A DNA stretch of 64,000 bases from Actinomycetota bacterium (GTDB taxonomy: Bacteria > Actinomycetota > Acidimicrobiia > Acidimicrobiales > Iamiaceae), in the NCBI GenBank assembly GCA_016185275.1, contig JACPNX010000044.1, positions 62,001 to 126,000 of the forward strand. Reading direction: 5' to 3'. The translations under genes and the position numbers were made by a program. This document shows, in pieces, positions 52,968 through 59,447 of this stretch (positions within the stretch are counted from its first letter, which is position 1; every line of letters starts with the position of its first letter). The notes under the pieces are model-generated. The model was not told the DNA's origin. It searched no databases and saw nothing but the letters and a program-made list of their open reading frames with translations.

Positions 52968-53104
52968 CGGCGGGCCGGGTCCGTTCCTGAGTGCCGGTCG
53001 GCGGGCTGGCGGCGGGCTGGCGGTGGGCCGGCAGCGCATCGGCGAGCCTCCCTTAGGCTGCGGCCGGCCGCCGCCGGCGGTCCGAGCCCCGACGAGGAGA
53101 CCCC

Positions 53105-53620
53105 GTGACGACCCACGAGCGCCCCTTCGGCCGCCACTTCGAGGACTTCGAGGTCGGTGACGTCTACCGGCACTGGCCGGGCAAGACGATCACCGAGTAC
53201 GACGACCACCTGTTCTGCATGATCACGATGAACCACCATCCCCTCCACACCAACGACTGGTATGCCGAGCAGGCCCCGCAGGGCCGCAACGTGGTCGTCG
53301 GGAACCTCGTGTACTCGCTGGTGCTCGGCATGAGCGTGCCCGACGTCAGCGGGGCCGCCGTGGCCAACCTGGAGGTGGAGGAGCTCAAGCACGCCAGGCC
53401 GACGTTCCACGGCGACACCATCTACGCGGAGACCCGGGTGCTCGACAAGAAGCTGACCTCCAAGGGTGACCGGGGCATCGTCACGGTCGAGACCAAGGGG
53501 CTCAACCAGCGTGGCGAGGAGGTCTGCTACTTCCGGCGCAAGGTCATGGTCTGGACGCACGATGCGGCGCCCGGCCGCACGCGGCCGTACGAGGCGGACT
53601 CCGTCTGGCGCGAAGGCTGA
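53105..53620 (+). CDS. MaoC-family hydratase, possible mesaconyl-CoA hydratase (171 aa)
   Basis: This is a single hot-dog fold with the MaoC catalytic region YDDHLFCMITMNHHPLHTND, where the Asp and His act on the enoyl-CoA. HARPTFHGDTIYAETRVLDKK is the second conserved part. Similar single-domain MaoC proteins sit in the ethylmalonyl-CoA gene clusters of streptomycetes beside mcd, and here mcd lies 3 kb away on the other strand. GTG 53105 follows a GAGGAGA site. Hydration of mesaconyl-CoA is an inference from that context. Confidence 0.75.
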   Translation: MTTHERPFGRHFEDFEVGDVYRHWPGKTITEYDDHLFCMITMNHHPLHTNDWYAEQAPQGRNVVVGNLVYSLVLGMSVPDVSGAAVANLEVEELKHARPTFHGDTIYAETRVLDKKLTSKGDRGIVTVETKGLNQRGEEVCYFRRKVMVWTHDAAPGRTRPYEADSVWREG

Positions 53621-53621
53621 G

Positions 53622-54398
53622 GTGGTGGATCCGGCCGCCGAGGGCGGCTTCGACTGGGCCGCCGAGGAGTACGAGCGGGCCCGGCCGGGCTACCCCCGTG
53701 GCGCGCTCGAGCACATCGTCCGCGAGCTGCGCCTCACGCCCCGCTCGCGCGTGCTCGACGTGGCGGCCGGCACCGGCAAGCTGACCCGGTTGCTGCTCGA
53801 CACCGGCGCCCACGTCGTGGCCGTCGAGCCCGTGGCGGGCATGCGCCGCAAGCTCGGGATCGTGTGCCCCGATGCGGACGTGCGCGACGGCCGGGCCGAG
53901 GCGCTGCCCTTGCCCGACGAGTCCGTGGACGCGGTCACCGCGGCGCAGGCGTTCCACTGGTTCGACGCCACCGCCGCCTTGGCCGAGTTCGCCCGGGTGC
54001 TCCGTCCGGGCGGTGGGCTCGCGCTGCCGTACAACGCCCGTGACCGGCAAGTGGCGTGGGTGCGCAGCTTCGACGAGATCCTCGACCGCTTCCAGCGGGA
54101 GCTGGCGTGGTCGCGGCCGGACCTGCCCGACCTCGTGCCGCTCATGGCCGGCGCCGGCGCCTTCACCGAGCTGCAGGGGGCGACGTTCCCGAACTCCGTG
54201 CCGTGCACCCCCGACCTACTGGTCGCCCTGGCGGCGTCGACGTCCACGGTCGCATCGCTCGATGACGAGCGACGGAGCGCGTGCCTCGAAGAGGTGCGGG
54301 CCCTGGCGCGGTCGCACCCCGACCTGGCCGGCCGCGACCGCTTCGAGCTGCCCCACGTCACCTACGTCTTCTGGTGCTCGAAGCTGCCTCGCTCCTGA
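53622..54398 (+). CDS. Class I SAM-dependent methyltransferase (258 aa)
   Basis: YERARPGYPRGALEHIV, VLDVAAGTGKLTRLLLDTGAHVVAVEPV, EALPLPDESVDAVTAAQAFHWFD and FARVLRPGGGLAL are the UbiE/COQ5-like Methyltransf_11 order. The start is GTG 53622 (or GTG 53625), directly after the MaoC stop. The 3' end overlaps the mutY start by 25 bp. The substrate is unknown. Confidence 0.85.
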   Translation: MVDPAAEGGFDWAAEEYERARPGYPRGALEHIVRELRLTPRSRVLDVAAGTGKLTRLLLDTGAHVVAVEPVAGMRRKLGIVCPDADVRDGRAEALPLPDESVDAVTAAQAFHWFDATAALAEFARVLRPGGGLALPYNARDRQVAWVRSFDEILDRFQRELAWSRPDLPDLVPLMAGAGAFTELQGATFPNSVPCTPDLLVALAASTSTVASLDDERRSACLEEVRALARSHPDLAGRDRFELPHVTYVFWCSKLPRS

Positions 54399-55234
54399 GC
54401 TGGTTCGAGACCGCAGGTCGGGATCTGCCGTGGCGGCGGACCCGGGACCCGTGGGCCGTGCTCGTGTCGGAGCTGATGCTCCAGCAGACGCAGGTGGCGC
54501 GGGTGGTGGACCGCTGGGGCGGGTTCCTCGAGCGGTTCCCGGAGCCGGCGGCGTGCGCCACCGCCGGAGCGGGCGCCGTGGTCGGGGAGTGGGCCGGCCT
54601 TGGCTACAACCGGCGCGCCGTGGCGCTGCACCGGTGCGCGTGCGTCGTGGTCGAGCACCACGCGGGTCGCGTGCCGGGCTCGCTCGATGCCCTGCTCGCC
54701 CTGCCGGGCGTCGGGCCGTACACCGCGCGCGCCGTGCTCGCCTTCGCCTTCGAGCGCGATGTGGGCGTGGTGGACACCAACGCGGCGCGCGTGCTGGCCC
54801 GCCAGGCGGGGCGGTCGCTGGCGGCGCGCGAGGTGCAGGCGATCGCCGACGCGTCGGTCCCCGCGGGCCGGGGTTGGGCCTGGGCCTCGGCCCTGCTCGA
54901 CCTCGGGGCGACGGTGTGCACGGCTCGGGTCCCCGGGTGCCCGGTGTGCCCCGCCCGCTCGACCTGCGCCTGGGCCGCGGCCGGCTGCCCGGCCCCCGAT
55001 CCGGCGGCGGGGTCGGCCGGGGTGGCGGGCCGGCAGGCTCCGTTCGCAGGGAGCGACCGGCAGGGCCGGGGCCGCCTGGTCGACGCCCTCCGGAGCGGAC
55101 CCGTGGCTGCCGCCGAAGTGGCCACGATCATGGGGTGGCCGGGCGACGGCCAGCGGGCGGCGCGGGTGGCGGCCGCGGTCGTCGCCGACGGGCTCGCGCG
55201 CCGCACCGCCGACGGTGCGCTGGTGCTGCCGTGA
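54374..55234 (+). CDS. mutY: A/G-specific adenine glycosylase MutY (286 aa)
   Basis: This enzyme removes adenine mispaired with 8-oxoguanine. The helix-hairpin-helix LPGVGPYTARAV is followed by the catalytic Asp in VDTNAARVLAR. SELMLQQTQV holds the catalytic Glu, and the 4Fe-4S loop is C-x6-C-x2-C-x5-C (CTARVPGCPVCPARSTC). The length of 286 shows that the C-terminal NUDIX-like domain is missing or very short, as in many actinobacteria. GTG 54374 lies within the end of the methyltransferase gene, in another frame. Confidence 0.92.
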   Translation: MLEAASLLSWFETAGRDLPWRRTRDPWAVLVSELMLQQTQVARVVDRWGGFLERFPEPAACATAGAGAVVGEWAGLGYNRRAVALHRCACVVVEHHAGRVPGSLDALLALPGVGPYTARAVLAFAFERDVGVVDTNAARVLARQAGRSLAAREVQAIADASVPAGRGWAWASALLDLGATVCTARVPGCPVCPARSTCAWAAAGCPAPDPAAGSAGVAGRQAPFAGSDRQGRGRLVDALRSGPVAAAEVATIMGWPGDGQRAARVAAAVVADGLARRTADGALVLP

Positions 55235-55331
55235 GCGATTCGGCGGCTGGCTCGGCGGGACTCCGGCGGCCGATCGCGCTCGCGCGCGTTGCGGCGCTGG
55301 GCGTCGGCTCGGGCCGGCACCGCCGCGCCCC

Positions 55332-56231
55332 TCACCGCGGTGCGAGCTGCACCGCCACGCCTGCGAGGCCGGACCAGTCGGGCGACTCGATCACGCACCG
55401 GGCGAACAGCCACCGCGACAGCCGGTCGGCGTCGAGGCCGAGCAGCCCGGCCATCCGGCGCACCAGGCCGAGCGGGTCACGGCGCAGGCGCTCGGTGCAG
55501 TTGAGGAGGTGCTGGAGCGCGTCGTAGGTGGGATCGCCGACGTACGGTTTGGGGTCGATCGCCAGCCACGGCTCGCGCTCCGCGGCGAGCACGTTGCCGG
55601 CGTGCAGGTCGGTGGCCAGCAGGACCTCCCGTTCGGCGGTGCCCGGCAACGTGCGGAACAGCTCGACCCCCGCTCGCGCCAGCCCGGGATCGAGCCCCGA
55701 GCGGGCACTGTCGTCGCGGCGCTCGAACCCCTCGGCCCACTCATCGCACATGACCTGGAGCGGCCGGAACAAGTCGGCCGGGGCCGGCTTCGCCCAGAGT
55801 CGCGACAGCAGCCCGGCGATCACCTCGTCCTGCTCGAGCTCGGGACGTAGCGCCAGCGGCGAGCCCGGCCGGCACCGCTCCTGGACGAGCGCGTCCGTGT
55901 CGCCGAAGCGCGACGCCGCGTAGAGGCGGACCGTGCCCTGCCCGTCCCAGTGGCGCAGCCCTTCGGCCTCGTCCTCCGCTTCGGGGTGGCGCCAGCCGAG
56001 CTTGAGGACGAGGTCGGTGCCTGCCGCGTCGCGCGCCGGAGCCACCCATGCCGCCTGCCCGCCCGGCTCGAACGGCGGGCCGACGCTCAGCTGCCAGCGA
56101 GCCATGGCGGCGTCGAGGGTGTCGGCCAGCGTGGCCAGCCAGCCGGTGCGCCCCTCACGCTCGGCGGCGGCGACGAGCCGCGCCGGGCAGTGCAGCGAGC
56201 CGGAGTGCCGCCGTCGCTCGATCGAGCTCAA
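55332..56231 (-). CDS. APH(6)-like aminoglycoside/hydroxyurea phosphotransferase (299 aa)
   Basis: This is a kinase-like fold. LATDLHAGNVLA contains the catalytic Asp and Asn, and AIDPKPYVGDPTYD is the Mg-binding DPKP motif characteristic of streptomycin 6-kinase and hydroxyurea phosphotransferase. The N-terminal lobe has LVLKLGWRHPEAEDEAEGL with the ATP Lys. The start is TTG 56231, which overlaps the stop of the upstream 85-residue gene (TTGA). Whether it confers resistance is unknown; many environmental actinobacteria carry such genes without a resistance phenotype. Confidence 0.85.
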   Translation of the reverse strand: MSSIERRRHSGSLHCPARLVAAAEREGRTGWLATLADTLDAAMARWQLSVGPPFEPGGQAAWVAPARDAAGTDLVLKLGWRHPEAEDEAEGLRHWDGQGTVRLYAASRFGDTDALVQERCRPGSPLALRPELEQDEVIAGLLSRLWAKPAPADLFRPLQVMCDEWAEGFERRDDSARSGLDPGLARAGVELFRTLPGTAEREVLLATDLHAGNVLAAEREPWLAIDPKPYVGDPTYDALQHLLNCTERLRRDPLGLVRRMAGLLGLDADRLSRWLFARCVIESPDWSGLAGVAVQLAPR

Positions 56232-56485
56232 GGCCAGCCGATGCCCGCCGCGACCCGGGCGACGAGCGCGTCGCGCTCGGCCGGCGTCGCCACCCGCAAC
56301 CGCTCGAACTCGTCCCCGAACCGGACGTCGGCGTACGGGCCGGACGGGTCCTCGTGGAAGTGGAGGAAGGCCCGCGACCGCCGGTAGAACACGCCGCGCC
56401 GCCGTTCGGTGAGCCCAGGCAAGTCCCGCAGGCGCACCAACAACGGCTCCAGAGCGTCGAGCGTGCCCGTGGTCGCGTGGCGCAC
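56228..56485 (-). CDS. Small conserved hypothetical protein (85 aa)
   Basis: The protein has an N-terminal helix (DALEPLLVRLRDLPGL) and a beta hairpin containing RRGVFYRRSRAFLHFHEDPSGPYADVRF, then a C-terminal helix. No known family is recognised. It is coupled to the phosphotransferase gene through a TTGA overlap. GTG 56485 is chosen; further upstream codons are low-complexity. Confidence 0.65.
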   Translation of the reverse strand: MRHATTGTLDALEPLLVRLRDLPGLTERRRGVFYRRSRAFLHFHEDPSGPYADVRFGDEFERLRVATPAERDALVARVAAGIGWP

Positions 56486-56668
56486 CGGGCGGACGCTACC
56501 CCCGCCCCCGGCCGGCTCGGGCCACGCTTCTGTGGGGATGACCGACGGTCGCACCGGCCGGCGACGTCGCTACGAGGCTGCCGATCCTTGCCACGCTCCC
56601 GCAGTATCGCCTCTGCCGAGGGCCGTACAGTTCGGTCAACGGGGCAACGCCAGGCGCCCAGCAGACCA

Positions 56669-57058
56669 CTACGTCGTCAGGATGCGCAGCGCGGTGTGGC
56701 GGGCCATGACGTCGAAGTCGACATCGGCGTGGACGACCTCCACGTCGTGTCGGATGGCGACGGCCGCGATGAGACAGTCGATCAGCTTGCGCACCGGTTC
56801 TCCGCGGGTTCGGCAGGTTCGGTACAGCGAGGCACCGGTCTCGTAGTCCAGGGCATCGGTGGGCAGCAGCGTCGCCCGCGCCAGCAGCCCGCGCAGGTCC
56901 TTCAGATGGCGCTCGTCGCGCGCTCCCGCCAGGACCTCCATGCGGACCGGATGGCATGTCGCGACCTTCGCCGCCAGGAGCTCGTCGACGAGCTCGCAGG
57001 TCGGGCTGCGCGTGTCGCGTAGGAACTCCACCCAGGCGGAGGTGTCGACGAGAATCAC
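56669..57058 (-). CDS. vapC: PIN-domain toxin, VapC type (129 aa)
   Basis: VILVDTSAWVEFLR carries the first Asp, HPVRMEVLAG the Glu and KLIDCLIAAVAIRHDVEVVHADVDFD the C-terminal acidic residues, giving a complete VapC metal site. GTG 57058 overlaps the antitoxin stop by four bases (GTGA). It is a ribonuclease toxin that targets tRNA or rRNA in characterised relatives. Confidence 0.92.
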   Translation of the reverse strand: MILVDTSAWVEFLRDTRSPTCELVDELLAAKVATCHPVRMEVLAGARDERHLKDLRGLLARATLLPTDALDYETGASLYRTCRTRGEPVRKLIDCLIAAVAIRHDVEVVHADVDFDVMARHTALRILTT

Positions 57059-57258
57059 GCGGTACGGGTCGAGCGCATGGCGTCGAGGTCGCCCTCCCAA
57101 CCCGAGCCGCGCAAGGCGCGGGCATCGTCGACGCCGAGTGGTTCGCTGGCGAGGCTTCGCAGCGCGAAGTTGACGGCCTCGCGCTTCGTCGGAAGGTGGT
57201 AGCGCTGCATCACGACTTGGCAGGCGTCGTCGTCGATGTCGATGTTGGTGCGTCCCAT
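57055..57258 (-). CDS. vapB: VapB-type antitoxin, ribbon-helix-helix (67 aa)
   Basis: RTNIDIDDDACQVVMQRYHLPTKREAVNFALRSL is a VapB/DUF2191-type ribbon-helix-helix DNA-binding domain, and the C-terminal GSGWEGDLDAMR is the typical toxin-binding tail. ATG 57258 has no clear Shine-Dalgarno site. GTGTGTATGG around the start suggests a very short leader. It is coupled to the toxin gene. Confidence 0.9.
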   Translation of the reverse strand: MGRTNIDIDDDACQVVMQRYHLPTKREAVNFALRSLASEPLGVDDARALRGSGWEGDLDAMRSTRTA

Positions 57259-57290
57259 ACACACACGCTACACCGCTGCCTTCCACGGGC

Positions 57291-57408
57291 CGGTGCCTCA
57301 GGGTGCGGTGAGCGCCGCGACCACTTGGTCGAAGGCGGTGTCGGCGAGGGTTCGTAGTTCGTCGTCGGTGCGGTCCTGGATCGGGTGGGCGACGAAGACC
57401 CGTCGCAC
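57291..57408. repeat. Direct repeat copy 1, 118 bp, identical to 58877-58994
   Basis: This segment is identical over 118 bp to the 3' end of the UGSC selenoprotein gene, in the same orientation. It encodes only the last 40 or so codons (VFVAHPIQDRTDDELRTLADTAFDQV... on the minus strand) and lacks the UGA codon. It ends at the junction with another part of the same locus (see the remnant entry). Confidence 0.9.
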
Positions 57409-57568
57409 GCCGGTCGTGGGCGCACCTCCACGGTGACGGGCTCGGCGCCGGTGGCTCCGTTGACCCTCCCGGCGATGATGGTCGAGAACAGACCGGCTCC
57501 GCCGCCGCGAGCTGCAGCCCCCGGCCGATGCCGAGGTTGGCCCGGTTGCTCGTGCCGAGCGCCTTGAC
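57291..57568 (-). pseudogene. Rearranged remnant of the UGSC selenoprotein operon
   Basis: Three blocks of the intact operon at 58884-60874 are joined here. Block 57291-57408 equals 58877-58994. Block 57411 to about 57507 matches 59441 to about 59537 with several substitutions, one of which changes the UGSC start ATG to ACG. Block 57508 to about 57568 matches 60037 to about 60097, inside the thioredoxin-domain gene. The Sec codon and most of both genes are deleted, so nothing functional can be made. Confidence 0.8.
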
Positions 57569-57683
57569 ATCTCCGGAGGGGATACCTTCACGCAGACGGC
57601 CAGCAGGGCAAATGGCAAACCGGTGAGTCCCTCCGGATCTAGGTATGCCGGCTCGGGGAGCTGCTTGGCTGGGGGAACGGCAC

Positions 57684-57932
57684 ATGTCACGACACGGTAG
57701 GGTCGCCAAGGTGGGTGGGGCTGTGGTTGTCATCGCCGCCGCGGTAGCGGCGCAGCCGCCTGCCGCGTATGCGATGAAGGCGCCATTCGGTCCTCCGAGC
57801 GCTATCCAGCACGGGGTGCGGCCAGTGGCGGGTAGCGATCAGAGACTCTGCGGACTGGAATCTGAGCTGGACGAAGGCGATGATGCTCGGATTGGGAGCT
57901 ACGAGATCGGCAAAATTGATGGCTACTGCTGA
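57684..57932 (+). CDS. Small secreted protein (82 aa)
   Basis: The start ATG 57684 follows a GGGGGAA site. Residues 1-30 form a signal peptide (basic SRHGR, then a Val/Ala-rich core and AYA-M as the cleavage region). The mature part of about 52 residues has no recognised domain. Its 3' end overlaps the start of the lipoprotein gene by 14 bp. It lies between the two copies of the 118-bp direct repeat and has lower GC than its surroundings. Confidence 0.5.
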   Translation: MSRHGRVAKVGGAVVVIAAAVAAQPPAAYAMKAPFGPPSAIQHGVRPVAGSDQRLCGLESELDEGDDARIGSYEIGKIDGYC

Positions 57933-58572
57933 CCAAGGCATCCGTCGTGTCATGGCTGTGGCCTTCGCGGTCCTGGCGTTGGCATGCGGCAGCAGTGTGC
58001 GTTCGGATCGGGGGGTCACATCCGCGGCGGCGGATCCGGGCATCCCGTCGCAGCGAGTGTGCGGAACGGAGTTTCCACTGGCTGGCCCAGCCGATCTCGC
58101 CGCCCGGTCTGAACGGGTGCTCATTGGCCGGCTCGCGAGCGTCGAGCCGAGCGCAGTGACAGCACCAAAGGCCGATCCACAAGATCCGAGGCCCGATAGG
58201 TTGCGGTTCACCGCTCTCTCCTTCGAGGTGCTGTCGAACATCAAGGGCGGCGGGGACCCGGAGGTCTCGGTTCTGACCGTACAAGACGCGATCGACGAGC
58301 GGGGGTCCGTAACTTCGGAGATATCGCCTTGCGCGATCGCTGACTTCAGCATGGCAAAACCTGGCGATGAGTTTCTGCTGTTCCTCACCCGCTACAACCA
58401 GTCGCAGCAGTATTTCACCCTATTCTCGTCCTCGGGAGTGGCCCGGTTCGCAAATGGCCGAGTCGTTTCGGTAGGAGCGAGCTCTCCGATCTCCGACGAC
58501 GAGGCCAAGACGCACCTGCTCGCGCCATTGGTGGGCGAAACGACCGAGCAACTTCGTGCGTCCCTGGGCTAG
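57919..58572 (+). CDS. Lipoprotein of unknown function (217 aa)
   Basis: The N-terminus ends in a lipobox, VLALACGSS (Cys near residue 23), marking it for lipid attachment and export. The mature domain has paired strands (VLIGRLASVEPSA, FTALSFEVLSNIKGG, EVSVLTVQDAIDE, GDEFLLFLTRYNQSQQYFTLFSSSGVARF) that resemble a beta-barrel-like or OB-type fold, but no named family is recognised. ATG 57919 is the likely start; ATG 57952 is an alternative. The gene is less GC-rich than its neighbours and lies inside the repeat-bounded segment. Confidence 0.7.
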   Translation: MATADQGIRRVMAVAFAVLALACGSSVRSDRGVTSAAADPGIPSQRVCGTEFPLAGPADLAARSERVLIGRLASVEPSAVTAPKADPQDPRPDRLRFTALSFEVLSNIKGGGDPEVSVLTVQDAIDERGSVTSEISPCAIADFSMAKPGDEFLLFLTRYNQSQQYFTLFSSSGVARFANGRVVSVGASSPISDDEAKTHLLAPLVGETTEQLRASLG

Positions 58573-58876
58573 TCCGAAACCGGTGGAGCCAGAACCTCCA
58601 TGCGTTGACGACGGGAGGCGCGGTCGTGTCTGAGCACGGTTCCACATCGAGCGACGAGCCGTTACTCAGGCACGGACGCATCCATCTTCGCCCGGTCGCT
58701 GCAGCACACTGCCGGGCCATCCACGAGGCAGAGACGATTGGCAGCGCAGTACGGCGCTGGCGGCAACGCGTTCGACCGCGTCGCCCCAGGGGTTCGTTCG
58801 CGGCCTATGGGCCGGAGTTTTGGCGCAGTTCGTGGTCGTCGGGCGGGGTGGCGATGCCAAGGGACCGCCTCGCTCT
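58573..58876. other. Spacer of 304 bp with no recognised gene
   Basis: Only short open frames without ribosome binding sites or domain signals are present. The 3' end of this spacer abuts the second 118-bp direct repeat, so it is part of the segment that lies between the intact and the decayed UGSC loci. Confidence 0.4.
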
Positions 58877-58994
58877 CGGTGCCTCAGGGTGCGGTGAGCG
58901 CCGCGACCACTTGGTCGAAGGCGGTGTCGGCGAGGGTTCGTAGTTCGTCGTCGGTGCGGTCCTGGATCGGGTGGGCGACGAAGACCCGTCGCAC
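58877..58994. repeat. Direct repeat copy 2, 118 bp, 3' end of the UGSC gene
   Basis: This is identical to 57291-57408 and in the same orientation. Here the sequence is the functional end of the selenoprotein gene. The two copies are 1586 bp apart and could recombine, which would delete the two lower-GC secreted-protein genes between them. Confidence 0.9.
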
Positions 58995-59447
58995 ACCGGG
59001 CGCGCCGAGGGCGGTGGCTTGGCGGTCGGCCGCGTCGACGAACTCGGTGGAGGCGACGAACACCGACGGCACGCCGCGGCGCTCGAGATCGACGATGTCG
59101 TGCACACTGCACGACGTGCACGAACCTCAGTCGGCCAGCGCCTCGATGACCACATCGCAGCGCTGGGCGATCTCGTAGCGCAGGTCGGCCGGGGCCGGCT
59201 TGGTGAACGTCGGTTTGGTGAAGCGTTCGACGGTCCAGCCCCGCTCGGCGGCCGGCGCGGCGATGCGGTCGAGGAAGACGTTGCCGCGGGCCTTGGAGAT
59301 GTCGAGCAGCCCGATGCGCCGGCCGTCGAGCGATGCCGGCCGCTCGGCGAGGGGGACGGCGGCGGCAGTGCGCTCGCCGGTGGGGTCGAGCACGATGCGA
59401 GCCGGTGCAGCCGCGTCGGTCGGCGATGCGGGCGGGACCTCGGTCAT
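58884..59447 (-). CDS. UGSC-family selenoprotein with in-frame UGA as Sec107 (187 aa)
   Basis: From ATG 59447 the frame runs 106 codons to a TGA (59129-59127) and continues in the same frame for 80 more codons to the real stop at 58884. Read as selenocysteine, the junction is A-D-U-G-S-C-T-S-C-S-V-H-D, the hallmark of the UGSC (seleno)protein family, with Cys110 and Cys113 close to Sec107. The downstream part (DIVDLERRGVPSVFVAST, FVAHPIQDRTDDEL) is clearly coding. A bSECIS-like hairpin begins 11 nt after the UGA. The ATG overlaps the stop of the thioredoxin-domain gene (ATGA), so it is coupled to it. Redox chemistry is likely, but the reaction is unknown. Ordinary annotation would truncate it at the UGA. 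Confidence 0.88.
59097..59115 (-). promoter_or_regulatory. bSECIS-like hairpin 11 nt after the selenocysteine UGA
   Basis: On the minus strand GTCGTGCA, loop GTG and TGCACGAC form a perfect 8-bp stem, with 11 nt (59116-59126) between UGA and stem. This spacing and size are like those of the E. coli fdhF element that SelB binds. An overlapping alternative stem, TCGTGCAC with GTGCACGA (59116-59123 and 59098-59105), has a 10-nt loop. The role in Sec insertion is inferred from position and shape. Confidence 0.7.

Noticed and set aside
48255-53108. A 1617-codon plus-strand open frame
   Set aside because: It is antisense to mcd and the GGDEF-EAL gene, its composition is Asp/His/Gly/Arg/Val-rich with no domain, and high GC keeps such shadow frames open.
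55332-56231. The APH(6)-like kinase as an acquired antibiotic-resistance gene
   Set aside because: GC and codon use match the backbone, and there is no mobile element or resistance cluster nearby, so it is treated as a resident gene of unknown substrate.
59127-59129. The TGA inside the UGSC frame read as a nonsense mutation making a pseudogene
   Set aside because: The frame continues with conserved-looking codons, the motif around it is exactly U-G-S-C, and a SECIS-like hairpin follows at the expected distance, so selenocysteine is the better explanation.
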